A stretch of 64,000 bases of DNA from Alphaproteobacteria bacterium (GTDB lineage: Bacteria; Pseudomonadota; Alphaproteobacteria; Sphingomonadales; Sphingomonadaceae). Both the position numbers and the translations under genes were made by a program. The first letter of the stretch is position 1, and each line of letters starts with the position of its first letter. Below, one piece after another: positions 17,492-26,195 of the stretch. The DNA lies in assembly GCA_019232625.1 (NCBI GenBank), contig JAFANP010000044.1, forward strand, positions 20,208-84,207, in the 5' to 3' direction. The notes below the pieces were generated by a model. The model worked only from the letters and a program-made list of their open reading frames with translations. It made no database searches and was not told where the DNA came from.

Positions 17492-19363
17492 TCAGATCTC
17501 GTAGCCCATCCGCTCGGCCCAGGGCGCGAGGAGGGGAAGGACCGCCTCGAGCTGGGGGCGGTAGCGCTCCCAGCGGCCTTTCGACCGCTTGTAGATGGGC
17601 TCGGTGACCTGGGCGTAGCTTGCCGTGCGGATATGGTCGCGCTTGGCGGCGCTGCGCTGGTTGTCGAGGACGTGCGCGTCCCACTCCAGGCCGAGGAAGG
17701 CGAGCAGCGGCCGCATCTCCGCCTCCAGGTCCTCGACCATGTTCTCATAGCGCACCCGGTGGACGCGGAGCGGGAGCAGCGACTCCGCCCGCGCCCAGGC
17801 GTCGAAGGCCGCGTCGTAGGTGCGCGCCGCCTCTTCCAGGTCGGTGAAGCTCCGCATCGCGAGGTTGAGCTGGAAGTTCGACATGAAGCAGGACAGGAGG
17901 CTGTCGCAGGGATGGCGCTCGACGAAGATCACCCGCGCGTCGGGGAACAGGCGGTGGATGAGCGGCAACCGCGTCATGTGGAGCGGATTCTTGTCGACCA
18001 CGTCGCGGCCGGCGGGGACGGCGGCGACCCTCTCGAGCTCCTCGAAATAGCGCCGGCGCAGCCGGTTCGCCTCGGCCGGTGAAAGGCCGGCGAGGCGAGC
18101 GTCGCCGCCAAGCTCTCCCTCGACCCCGTGCAGCACCGGCAGTTCCTCCAGCACATGGAGGCTCGGCACGTTCATGAGCAGGGTGTCGAGCAGGGTGGTG
18201 CCCGAGCGCGGGAAGCCGACGATGAAGATCGGCGCGCGCGGCGCGTCGTCCACCTCCACCCGCGTCCACGCCGCCACCTGGTCCGGCGTGATCAGCGCGG
18301 CGTTGGCGGCGACGATCTCCCGATAGCTCGGCCCCCGCGGCGGCGGCCGGGTCGCCAGCGCGGCGCGGTTCATCTCCTCGAAGGCGGCGAACGCCTGCGC
18401 CGGGCGGCCGAGGCGGTCGGCCAGCTCGGCGATGAGCTGCCACCGGCGCGCCGGGTGGATCGTCTCCGGCACGCTTTCGGCGATCGGCATCGCCTCCTCG
18501 AAGCGGCCTTGCCGCCGCAGCGCCCAGGCTTTCAGGAAGGCCATTTCCGGCGCCGCATGCCCCCTCGCCTCGGCCTCGTCCAGCAGGGCGGCGAGATCGT
18601 CGACGCGATTGAGGTTCTCCAGAAGCAGTCCGAGCTCCAGCCAGGCCTCGCTCGATCCGGGCGCGAGGCGAAGCGCGCTGCGATAGGCCTGCTCGGCGGC
18701 GGCGAACTCGCGGACCGACGCCTCGGCGAGCCCGAGCTCCGCAAGTATCTCGGCATCGCCGGGGAAGCGCCGCGCGGCATCGCGCATCAGCGCCTGCCGC
18801 TCCTCGAACCGCTCCGCCCGCGACAGCCGCTCCGAGAGGTTGCGGTACATTTGCGGATGCCCCGGGCTGAGCGCGATCGCGCGCGCCAGTGCGTCGATCG
18901 CCCCGTCATTGTCGCCCAGCTCGGCCCGAACGTTGCCGAGATTGTTCAAGCTCTCGAAATCGTCGGGGAAGGCCGAGACCACGGCTTCGTAGGCCGATGC
19001 CGCTTCGGCGGGCCGCCCCTGCTGCTGGTGCACGTAGGCGGCGAGGCGCAGCAGCTTGGGGTCGCGCGGGCCGCCTGCGCAGACCGCCCCCGCCCGCTCC
19101 AGGGCGCCTGTCGCGACGAGGGCTCCGGCGAGGTTGATCCGAGTCGCCAGGTCGGCGGGGTCGGCGGCCAGGGCCGCCTCGAAATGGGGAATGGCCGCGG
19201 CCGGGTCGCCCCCCTGCGCCGCCAGCAGCCCGGCGAAGGCGCGCAGCGGCGCGACCCGCGGGTGGCGGCGCGACGCGGCCTCGGCTTCGGCGCGCGCGCC
19301 GGCGAGATCGCCGCGCCGCAGGCGTTCGAGGGCGGGCGCCAGGCCGGGGGGCATTTGCGTCAT
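17492..19363 (-). CDS. TPR-repeat sulfotransferase
   Basis: 623-residue protein with about 8-10 tetratricopeptide repeats (residues 1-340) followed by a PAPS-dependent sulfotransferase domain. The 5'-phosphosulfate loop is VGFPRSGTTLLDTLL (382-396) and the 3'-phosphate motif is VIFVERHPCDSLL (478-490), as in Sulfotransfer_3 enzymes. TPR-linked members are related to tyrosylprotein sulfotransferases, and TPRs commonly bind peptide substrates, so protein or peptide sulfation is a reasonable inference. It has no signal peptide. It is the last gene of a same-strand set (TonB receptor, AspH-like, TPR oxygenase, sulfotransferase) and starts 8 bp after the oxygenase gene ends. Confidence 0.9.
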   Translation of the reverse strand: MTQMPPGLAPALERLRRGDLAGARAEAEAASRRHPRVAPLRAFAGLLAAQGGDPAAAIPHFEAALAADPADLATRINLAGALVATGALERAGAVCAGGPRDPKLLRLAAYVHQQQGRPAEAASAYEAVVSAFPDDFESLNNLGNVRAELGDNDGAIDALARAIALSPGHPQMYRNLSERLSRAERFEERQALMRDAARRFPGDAEILAELGLAEASVREFAAAEQAYRSALRLAPGSSEAWLELGLLLENLNRVDDLAALLDEAEARGHAAPEMAFLKAWALRRQGRFEEAMPIAESVPETIHPARRWQLIAELADRLGRPAQAFAAFEEMNRAALATRPPPRGPSYREIVAANAALITPDQVAAWTRVEVDDAPRAPIFIVGFPRSGTTLLDTLLMNVPSLHVLEELPVLHGVEGELGGDARLAGLSPAEANRLRRRYFEELERVAAVPAGRDVVDKNPLHMTRLPLIHRLFPDARVIFVERHPCDSLLSCFMSNFQLNLAMRSFTDLEEAARTYDAAFDAWARAESLLPLRVHRVRYENMVEDLEAEMRPLLAFLGLEWDAHVLDNQRSAAKRDHIRTASYAQVTEPIYKRSKGRWERYRPQLEAVLPLLAPWAERMGYEI

Positions 19364-19371
19364 AAGCGGGC

Positions 19372-20886
19372 TCAGCTTCGAGGGGGCGCGACATCGAAGG
19401 CGACGGTCAACCGCTCGCCTTCGCCGAAAGGCACCGTGCCATGCCACATCGTCGAGGGGAAGAGGACGAGCCGCCCGGGCCTGGGTTCGACGGTGCGCAA
19501 GGGCCCGAGGCCGGTGCGGAGGGATTCCTGGGGCTCGCCGAGCGTCAGCCACCCGGCCGGCGGAGCCCCGCGCGCGGCGGGCGCTGGGAGCGAGACGTAG
19601 AGCGCCGAGCTGATCCAGCCGAGCGGATGGAGGTGGTTGGAATGGCGGCCGCCGCCGGCGAGGCGGACGGACCAGGAGCCGGAGAAGCGGACCGGCGCGC
19701 CGCGGGGCGCGGACAGGAGGGGGTGGCCCTCGATCCGAGGCGGGAGCTGCGCGACATGTTCCGCCACCGCCTCGACGACGGCGCGCCGCAGCGCCCTGAT
19801 CTCCGGCTCGACCCGGGCGAAGAGCGGGCCGTCGGTCTGAGTCCCTCCGCGGACGGACTGGTCGAGCGGCTGCTGGGCCGCGAAGTGGAGGCCTCTCAGC
19901 CGCTCCGCCAGCGCCTGCAGGGGCGGCAGCCGGTCGGCGATGTCGTACACGCCGACAAGGCGGGAATCCCCCTCCAGCCACGCCCAGCGCGGGTCGCCGG
20001 TGAGCCGCCAGGCGATGGAGAGGTAGGGCCAAAGCCCGCCCCCGACGTGCGGGGCGACCGGCTCGGCGAGGGACAGCGCCTCCTCCGGCCGGCCGGAGCG
20101 CAGGGCGTGCCGCACGCGATGGACCAGATGGTCGAGCGCGCGGGGCGGGCCGAGGGCGGCGAAGAGTCGGTCGGCCGCCGCCAGGTCGCCCGTTTCGGAC
20201 GCGGCCGCCGCCTCGTGGAGATCGAAGAGCGGCGCCCGCCCCGCCGCGGCCCGGGCGCGCGCGGCGGTCGCCGGCACCGAAGCGTACATCTCCGCTCCGG
20301 CGAGAAGGTCGAGCAACCCCTTCCAGAGGTTCCCGTCGGTCGGACGGACGGCGAGCGCCGCCTCGAAGCTTCGGCCATGGTCATGCCGGTCGCCGGCCAT
20401 CCAGCGCAGGCGCGACAGCGTGGCGTGGCCCTCGACCCAGCCGGGATGGCGGCGCAGCTCCGCCTCAAGCCCCGCCTCCGCCTCGTCGCCGCGCCCTGCA
20501 GCGACCTGCGCGGCCGCGCGCCCGAGCAGCACCGCGCCGTCGAGCGGCGCCAGCGCCCGCGCTTGCTCGAACGCCTCGACCGCCGGCAGGCCTGCCTCCA
20601 GCCTCGCGCGGGCATGGCCATGCGCGATCAGCGCGTCGGCGGGCGCCAGCGCGGCGGCGCGGCGGAACGCCTCGACCGCCGGCGCCAGGTCCTCCAGGGC
20701 CCGATGGGCGAGGCCGGCCATCTGCCACAGGCGCGGGTCGCCGCCGTGGACGCGCAGCGCCGCCTCGAGCACAGGCAGCGCCTCCGCCTCCAGGCCGGCG
20801 TCGAAGGCCGCGGACGCCGCTTCGAGCGCCGACTGGGCATCGCCGGGCCGGGCCTCGCGAAGCCGCTGCCGCGCCTCGGCGCTCAC
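19372..20886 (-). CDS. TPR protein with 2OG-Fe(II) oxygenase domain
   Basis: 504 residues: degenerate TPR helices (about 15-300) followed by a C-terminal dioxygenase domain of the 2OG-FeII_Oxy_5 kind. Candidate metal ligands are H418/H420 in SNHLHPLGW and H482 in FPSTMWHGTVPF, with R492 for 2-oxoglutarate. The GTG start at 20886 overlaps the stop of the AspH-like gene (GTGA), which strongly implies co-translation. These proteins are widespread but uncharacterised; the TPRs could present a peptide to the hydroxylase. The two iron-oxygenase genes and the following TPR sulfotransferase form one compact unit. Confidence 0.85.
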   Translation of the reverse strand: MSAEARQRLREARPGDAQSALEAASAAFDAGLEAEALPVLEAALRVHGGDPRLWQMAGLAHRALEDLAPAVEAFRRAAALAPADALIAHGHARARLEAGLPAVEAFEQARALAPLDGAVLLGRAAAQVAAGRGDEAEAGLEAELRRHPGWVEGHATLSRLRWMAGDRHDHGRSFEAALAVRPTDGNLWKGLLDLLAGAEMYASVPATAARARAAAGRAPLFDLHEAAAASETGDLAAADRLFAALGPPRALDHLVHRVRHALRSGRPEEALSLAEPVAPHVGGGLWPYLSIAWRLTGDPRWAWLEGDSRLVGVYDIADRLPPLQALAERLRGLHFAAQQPLDQSVRGGTQTDGPLFARVEPEIRALRRAVVEAVAEHVAQLPPRIEGHPLLSAPRGAPVRFSGSWSVRLAGGGRHSNHLHPLGWISSALYVSLPAPAARGAPPAGWLTLGEPQESLRTGLGPLRTVEPRPGRLVLFPSTMWHGTVPFGEGERLTVAFDVAPPRS

Positions 20887-22058
20887 AGGCCCTCCAGCGG
20901 CCCGTCCGGATCCGTGGCGAGCATCACCGCGCCGACGGCCTCGCGCTCGGCCGGGGACAGGTCCGGGTGCCAGGTGTCGACGATCAGGATGACGCGCAGC
21001 GCGTCGCTCGGATTGGCCGCCTCGTGCTCGATCGTGTCGTCGAACACCCAGGCCTCGCCGACGCGCCACTCCCGCCGCTCCGCTCCGACGCGGAACCAGC
21101 AGCCCGCCGGCACGATCAGCGGCAGGTGGCAGACCAAACGGGTGTTGGCGACCCCGGTGTGCGGCGGGATGTGCGCGCCGGGCGCGAGCAGCGAGAACAT
21201 CGCGTTCGGCCCGCGGCCCGGCACGCGCGGCGGGTCGACCGACCCGAGCAGCGCCATGGTCGCCGGGCAGTGGCGCGCATTGGCCTCGACGGTGGTGCCG
21301 TTGCGGACGAGGTGGATCGCCGTCCAGTCGCGGTTGCGGTTGAGCGCCTGCCACTGCCGCAGCGGCACGTCGTCGGGATATTGGATGTAGGGCACCAGCT
21401 CGGCCCGCTCCGCGGCCATCACCCGGCGGAAATCCTCGCTGACGGCCTCGGTCGCGGCTTCCAGGGCGGCGAGCCAGGGAAAGGCCTCGCGGTCGTGATA
21501 TTCCCGCTCCCTCAGCCCCGGATAATGGAAGTGGGTCGGCTCGCAATGATAGACGCGGGTGCGGCGCAGGACGTTGCTCTGGAAGCGGGCGAGCCGGCGG
21601 CGCTCCGGCTCGGAGAGGCGCGCCTCCTCCGGCGCCGCGGCGGCGGCGAGGCGGGCTGCGAGGCGGGCCTCATGCTCGTCCCGCTTCGCCTCGGCATGGG
21701 CGATCATCGCGGCGAGATGGGCCGGCGGCGCGTCCGGGCGCTGGGCGAGGGCGTAGCCGTAGGTCTCGGCCGCCTCCTCGCCTCGCCCCGCCCGCTCCAG
21801 CAGATTGGCCTTGAGGAGCAGGGGCAAAAAGGCGAGCGGCTCGACGCGCAGCGCCCCGGAGACGGCGGCGAGGGCGCCGGAGAGGTCGCCGAGCGCCCGG
21901 CACATGGCGCTGAGCTTCAGCCACGGCTCGACCCGCCCGGGATCGAGGGCGGTCAGCCGCTCGAGGAGGCGGCGGGCGGCGGCCGCGTCGCCCCGGCCGG
22001 CGGCGGCGTCCGCCTCGCGCTCCAGCTGCTCGGGTCCAGGCGCCGCCGCGTCGTCCAT
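20883..22058 (-). CDS. Aspartyl/asparaginyl beta-hydroxylase-like protein with TPR-like N-terminus
   Basis: 391 residues. The first ~140 are TPR-like helices; the C-terminal 200 are an Asp/Asn beta-hydroxylase (AspH) domain. The two-histidine iron site is visible as PPHTGVANTRLVCHLPL (H300) and DDTIEHEAAN (H345), and R355 in SDALRV would hold 2-oxoglutarate. AspH enzymes use two histidines and no acidic ligand, as seen here. In animals they hydroxylate EGF-like domains; bacterial substrates are unknown. The gene is separated from the TonB receptor upstream by a hairpin terminator and 70 bp, and overlaps the next gene by 4 bp. Confidence 0.87.
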   Translation of the reverse strand: MDDAAAPGPEQLEREADAAAGRGDAAAARRLLERLTALDPGRVEPWLKLSAMCRALGDLSGALAAVSGALRVEPLAFLPLLLKANLLERAGRGEEAAETYGYALAQRPDAPPAHLAAMIAHAEAKRDEHEARLAARLAAAAAPEEARLSEPERRRLARFQSNVLRRTRVYHCEPTHFHYPGLREREYHDREAFPWLAALEAATEAVSEDFRRVMAAERAELVPYIQYPDDVPLRQWQALNRNRDWTAIHLVRNGTTVEANARHCPATMALLGSVDPPRVPGRGPNAMFSLLAPGAHIPPHTGVANTRLVCHLPLIVPAGCWFRVGAERREWRVGEAWVFDDTIEHEAANPSDALRVILIVDTWHPDLSPAEREAVGAVMLATDPDGPLEGL

Positions 22059-22127
22059 CGCGCCTTCCTAGGGTCAGCGCCGATAACCGGCAATGACCCG
22101 CATCCGGGCCACGCGGCGGCGGGGCGC

Positions 22128-22158
22128 AAAAGAAAACGGCGGACCCGAAGGCCCGCCG
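22128..22158 (-). terminator. Rho-independent terminator after the TonB receptor
   Basis: On the minus strand a 9-bp stem (CGGCGGGCC / GGTCCGCCG, one G-T wobble) with TTCG loop is followed by TTTTCTTTT. It sits 25 bp after the receptor stop and 70 bp before the AspH-like gene, so downstream genes are probably expressed by read-through or from their own promoter. Confidence 0.85.
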
Positions 22159-22182
22159 TCGTCTTTCGCGGTGACTCCCCGA

Positions 22183-25100
22183 TCAGAAGTTCAGGGTGAC
22201 GCCGGCGAAGAGGTAGCGCCCGAGCGCGTCGTAGACGTTCGGGAAGGTGTTGCCCGAGCAGTAGACGCCCGGGCAGGCGTTGATCACCGCGCCGGTGCCG
22301 TTGGCGCCGATGATCGGCGGCGCCTTGTCGAACACGTTGTTGACGCCGAGGCGGAAGTTGAAGTGATCCGCCAGCCGCGCCGTCAGCGCCACGTCGATAT
22401 AGTTCTGCGACGGGATCTCGGCGTTGAACGGCGCGAACGGCCCATTCAGCGCCGGGTTCGAGCTCTGACGCTCGACCAGGACCTTGTCGAAGTAACGCCA
22501 CTGGATCGAAGCCCCGATCCCGTCCGGAGCGTTGTAGCTCAGGCGGACCTTGTGCCTCCACTTGGGGCTCGGCGTCTGGCACTGCAGGCCGAAGAAGCCG
22601 ACGCAGTCGAACGCGTTGCCGACGCCCGTGTCGTAGGTCAGCTTGTCGAGATAGGTGCCGACCGCGTTCAGGCTGAGGCCGCCCAGCGCGCCGATCTCCA
22701 TCGAGTAGCTGAACCCGACGTCGACGCCGCGCGTGTGCACGCCGCCGATATTCTGCGTGATGTCGGTGACGTAGCCGTTCGACGTCCGCCACAGCGAGCC
22801 GAACTGGTCGCGATGGACGAGGCCGCAGAAGGTCGGGCTCGACGTCGCGGTGCAGGTCGCGAGGATCGTGTCCTGGCCGACCTGCTGGATCGCGCCCTTC
22901 ACCTTGATGTCGAACCAGTCGACGGTGAGGGCCATCCGCGGCAGGAAGCGCGGCTGGACGACGAGGCCGACCGACTTGGTGGTCGCGACTTCCGGACGCA
23001 GGTTCGGGTTGCCGCCGATCAGGCCGTTATACTGGCCCGCCGGGTTGCCGGTGACCACCTGGCCGACCGAAAGGCCCTGGGCGAGACAGCCGGCGTCCGC
23101 CGCCGTGATCGGCGCCGGGTTGCCCGCGGCATCGACCTTGGCGCAGGGATCGGCGTTGCCGTTCAGGGCCACGCGCTGCGTCGCGAACAGCTCCTGGATG
23201 TTCGGGGCGCGGACGGCGCGGTTGTAGCTGGCGCGCAGGCGGAGGTCGCGAACCGGGGCGAAGTCCAGGCCCAGCTTGTAGGTGTCCGTCTTGAACCCGC
23301 GGCCGGCCGCGGCGCCCTTCAGGTCGTAGTCGGACCGGCGGTAGCCGGCCTCGACCGCGAGGCTCTGGAAGAAGTTGTTCTCGACGATCGGGATGCGGAT
23401 TTCGGCGAACAGCTCGCGCACGTCGAACGCGCCGCGGGCCGGCAGCGTCGGCGCGCCCTGGCCGGCGAGGTCGCCGGTCTGGAACTCGAGGTCGGTGTCG
23501 AGGTTCAGCTTGTCCTTGCGGTACTGGGCGCCGAAGGCGACGCCGATGCCGTCCTCGGCCCACGGGAAGGCGAGGCCGTACTGGCCCAGCTTGCCGGTGA
23601 CGGAGACCTCGGCCACGGCCTGCTCGACCTGGCCGCGCTGGAAGCCCGGGGTCTGCAGGTAGGCGAGGGCCGCCGGGGTGATGGTCCCGCCGAACACGTC
23701 GTAGGGAACGCAGTTCGGGTCCTCGCCGGTCGTGACCGAACGGCAGGTCGGCACGCCGCCGACGCTGACCACGTCGAGGGCGCGGTTGAGGCGGGCCACC
23801 GAGAAGTCGTTCAGATAGGTCTCGGCGAAGTTGACCCGGGCATATTGATAATAAGCGTCGTACGACCACACCTCGCTGAGGTCGCCGCGCATGCCGATCA
23901 CGCCGCGATAGGTGGTGTGCTGGAGGTCGTCGACACGGCCGCCGCCCTCGACGTTGCGGCGAAGGATCTGGGCGAAGCCGCGGAAATAGGGCTGGCCGGT
24001 GATCGGATCGAAGAACGCCATCGGCGCGCGGATCGCCGGGAGCGGCTGGCCCGCCGGCGTGTTGAACCGGGCGTTGGTGTCCGAGGCGACGGTGCTGCCG
24101 TCCGGCGCCACGAGCAGGTTCGCCGGGGCGCAGATCAGCGAGCGCTGCTGCGCGCTGAGCAGCGGGTTGTTGCAGTTCACGGAGAGCGTGTTGCCGAAGT
24201 CGCCCGAGGGGGCGATCTGCGCGCGGGTGCGGTCGTCCATGAACATGATTTCGAGATAGGGCTTGAGGGCCGGGCTGATCTCGTAATTGGCGAAGGCGCC
24301 GGCCGTGTAGCGCTCGTCCGGGCGCTGGTAGTAATTGTACGGCGCGAAGTTGAACGGCGTCGAGCCCGGGACCAGGGTGCGGTTGGCGCCGATCTGGAAC
24401 AGCGTCGAGGTGAAGGGCTGGCCGCCGCTGTTCGGCACGTTGATGATGACGGTGCCGTTGGCGGAGGTCGCCGAGCCGCCGCAGTCGACCAGGCGGGTCG
24501 GCGCCGCGGTCACCTGCGCGGGGGTCCGCGCCTGGGTGGTGCAGGCGCTGTAGTCGCGCTTGGACTGAAGGATCGGGTTGATCTTGCGGTAGGTGCCGTA
24601 GGCGACGACATGGCCGCGGCCGTCGTCGAAGGCGGCGCCGATCTGGGCGCTGAGGTCCACCGCCGCGCCGTCGGTGACGGTGCCGTGCGGATAGGAGAAG
24701 CCGCGACGGCCGAGGGCGGCGCGCAGCGACTGGTTGTCGTTGACGTGGTTGTAGAAGCTATACTGACCGTCGAGCTTGATGCCCTCGAAGTCGGTATCCA
24801 TGATGAAGTTGACGACGCCCGCGACGGCGTCGGAGCCGTAGACCGAGGAGGCGCCGCCGGTCAGCACGTCGACGCGGTCGATGATCGCGGCCGGGACGAT
24901 GTTGATGTCGGGCGACGGGAAGGAGGGGTCGCCCGGGACGAGCCGGCGGCCGTTGATCAGCACCAGGGTGCGGTTCGAGCCGAGGCCGCGCAGGTTGACC
25001 GTGGCGGTGCCGGTGGCGCCGTTGGCGAGGTTGCCGCCCTGCTCGGCGAAGGCTTGCGGCAGCGAGTTGATGAGATCTTCCGTGCGGGTCGTGCCCTGCA

Positions 25101-25398
25101 GCCGGACTTCCTGGCTGTTGACGACCGTGACCGGGCTGACGGCCGTGAGGTTCGGCTGGGGAATGCGCGAACCGGTGACGACGATGGCGCCGGTGTCGGC
25201 GGCGTCGGGATTGGCGTCGGCCGACTGGTTGGGGTTCGCCGCTTCGACCGGACCGGCCTGCGGCTGGGTGTCTTCCGTGCCCTGCTGGCCGGAGCCGCCG
25301 GTCGTGCCGCCCTGCGCGAACGCGGGGGTGGCCATGCTCAGCGCGCCGCCGATAAAGGTCGTCGCGAGCAAGGTGTTCAGAATCCGGTTCTTGTTCAT
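22183..25398 (-). CDS. TonB-dependent receptor A
   Basis: Outer-membrane receptor of 1071 residues. Signal peptide MNKNRILNTLLATTFIGGAL is followed by a low-complexity Gly/Gln/Asn-rich segment, a TonB-box/plug opening IVVTGSRIPQPNLTAVSPV, the plug (about 70-200), and a 22-strand barrel ending LNF, the aromatic C-terminal signal for barrel assembly. No STN domain is seen, so it is probably not a sigma-regulator transducer. It is a close paralogue of receptor C at 46846-50028 but has a different downstream set: AspH-like, TPR oxygenase and TPR sulfotransferase. Ligand unknown; association with modification enzymes suggests a modified peptide ligand or self-modification, both hypotheses. No regulator is adjacent. 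Confidence 0.93.
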   Translation of the reverse strand: MNKNRILNTLLATTFIGGALSMATPAFAQGGTTGGSGQQGTEDTQPQAGPVEAANPNQSADANPDAADTGAIVVTGSRIPQPNLTAVSPVTVVNSQEVRLQGTTRTEDLINSLPQAFAEQGGNLANGATGTATVNLRGLGSNRTLVLINGRRLVPGDPSFPSPDINIVPAAIIDRVDVLTGGASSVYGSDAVAGVVNFIMDTDFEGIKLDGQYSFYNHVNDNQSLRAALGRRGFSYPHGTVTDGAAVDLSAQIGAAFDDGRGHVVAYGTYRKINPILQSKRDYSACTTQARTPAQVTAAPTRLVDCGGSATSANGTVIINVPNSGGQPFTSTLFQIGANRTLVPGSTPFNFAPYNYYQRPDERYTAGAFANYEISPALKPYLEIMFMDDRTRAQIAPSGDFGNTLSVNCNNPLLSAQQRSLICAPANLLVAPDGSTVASDTNARFNTPAGQPLPAIRAPMAFFDPITGQPYFRGFAQILRRNVEGGGRVDDLQHTTYRGVIGMRGDLSEVWSYDAYYQYARVNFAETYLNDFSVARLNRALDVVSVGGVPTCRSVTTGEDPNCVPYDVFGGTITPAALAYLQTPGFQRGQVEQAVAEVSVTGKLGQYGLAFPWAEDGIGVAFGAQYRKDKLNLDTDLEFQTGDLAGQGAPTLPARGAFDVRELFAEIRIPIVENNFFQSLAVEAGYRRSDYDLKGAAAGRGFKTDTYKLGLDFAPVRDLRLRASYNRAVRAPNIQELFATQRVALNGNADPCAKVDAAGNPAPITAADAGCLAQGLSVGQVVTGNPAGQYNGLIGGNPNLRPEVATTKSVGLVVQPRFLPRMALTVDWFDIKVKGAIQQVGQDTILATCTATSSPTFCGLVHRDQFGSLWRTSNGYVTDITQNIGGVHTRGVDVGFSYSMEIGALGGLSLNAVGTYLDKLTYDTGVGNAFDCVGFFGLQCQTPSPKWRHKVRLSYNAPDGIGASIQWRYFDKVLVERQSSNPALNGPFAPFNAEIPSQNYIDVALTARLADHFNFRLGVNNVFDKAPPIIGANGTGAVINACPGVYCSGNTFPNVYDALGRYLFAGVTLNF

Positions 25399-25643
25399 GT
25401 CTGTCCCCTTAAAGCGGCTCGGGCCGCAGATCTTTTATCATCCCTCGAGCACCAGCGTTGAGACTGGCGAGCCGTGAACTGTTTACGAGATGTAATGAAA
25501 GCGAAGCAATTCCCCTCCCTCCGGGTCCCTGCGGATTTTGCGGTTCGTGACATAAATGCCACAGGCGCTCCCGTGCCCGGCGGCGGTTGCGCCGGGCGCC
25601 CCCATCGCGCAATAAACGGCCGACCGAGGAGGGGAGTGAGGAC

Positions 25644-26192
25644 ATGCGCAGGGGTTTTGCGGCGGCGCTGACGGCGGCGCTTCTGGTCGGGCCGCTCGGC
25701 GGGGCGGCGGCGAAGGAGAAGCCGCAGCCGTCCCAGCAACGGCCCGAGGCGTTCGAGGCGCTGGTCCGCTGCCGCGCCATCGCCGACGACAAGGCGCGCC
25801 TCCAATGCTTCGACAGCGCCGCGCAGAACCTCCAGCAGGCCGCGGAGCGCAAGGAGCTGGTGGTGATCGACCGCAAGCAGATACGCGAGACCAAGCGCAG
25901 CCTGTTCGGCCTCGATTTGCCGCGCCTCAGCATCTTCGGCGGCGGCGACGGCGACAATGACGAGGAAGCCGTCACTTCGATCGAAAGCACCGTCGCCGGC
26001 GCCGTTCAGGACGGCAACGGGCGCTGGATCGTCAAGCTCGCGGACGGCAGCACCTGGGCTCAGACCGACAACGAGCCGCTCGCGCTGCGGCCGCGTGCCG
26101 GCCAGAAGATCAAGGTGAGGCGGGCGGCGCTCGGCAGCTATACGATGAACGTCAACGGCCAGCCGGCGATCCGCGTCAAGCGCCAGCTCTGA
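25644..26192 (+). CDS. Secreted hypothetical protein
   Basis: 182 residues with a signal peptide (MRRGFAAALTAALLVGPLGG). A pair of cysteines occurs in LVRCRAIADDKARLQCFD, the motif of a widespread small periplasmic family in proteobacteria that begins with two cysteines bracketing a helix. The rest contains a glycine/asparagine-rich loop and a beta-rich C-terminus (SIESTVAGAVQDG, WIVKLADGSTWAQ). I do not recognise a function. ATG at 25644 has a GAGGAGGGGAG ribosome site. Its stop is 3 bp before the end of the convergent M23 peptidase gene. Confidence 0.75.
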   Translation: MRRGFAAALTAALLVGPLGGAAAKEKPQPSQQRPEAFEALVRCRAIADDKARLQCFDSAAQNLQQAAERKELVVIDRKQIRETKRSLFGLDLPRLSIFGGGDGDNDEEAVTSIESTVAGAVQDGNGRWIVKLADGSTWAQTDNEPLALRPRAGQKIKVRRAALGSYTMNVNGQPAIRVKRQL

Positions 26193-26195
26193 GCC

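Noticed and set aside
22093..25461. Long open frame of about 1120 codons on the plus strand, antisense to TonB receptor A
   Set aside because: High G+C content and codon bias of the receptor give stop-free antisense frames. The translation is low in complexity (Val/Arg/Asp/Glu/Ala-rich) with no domains, and the receptor itself is a clear family member.
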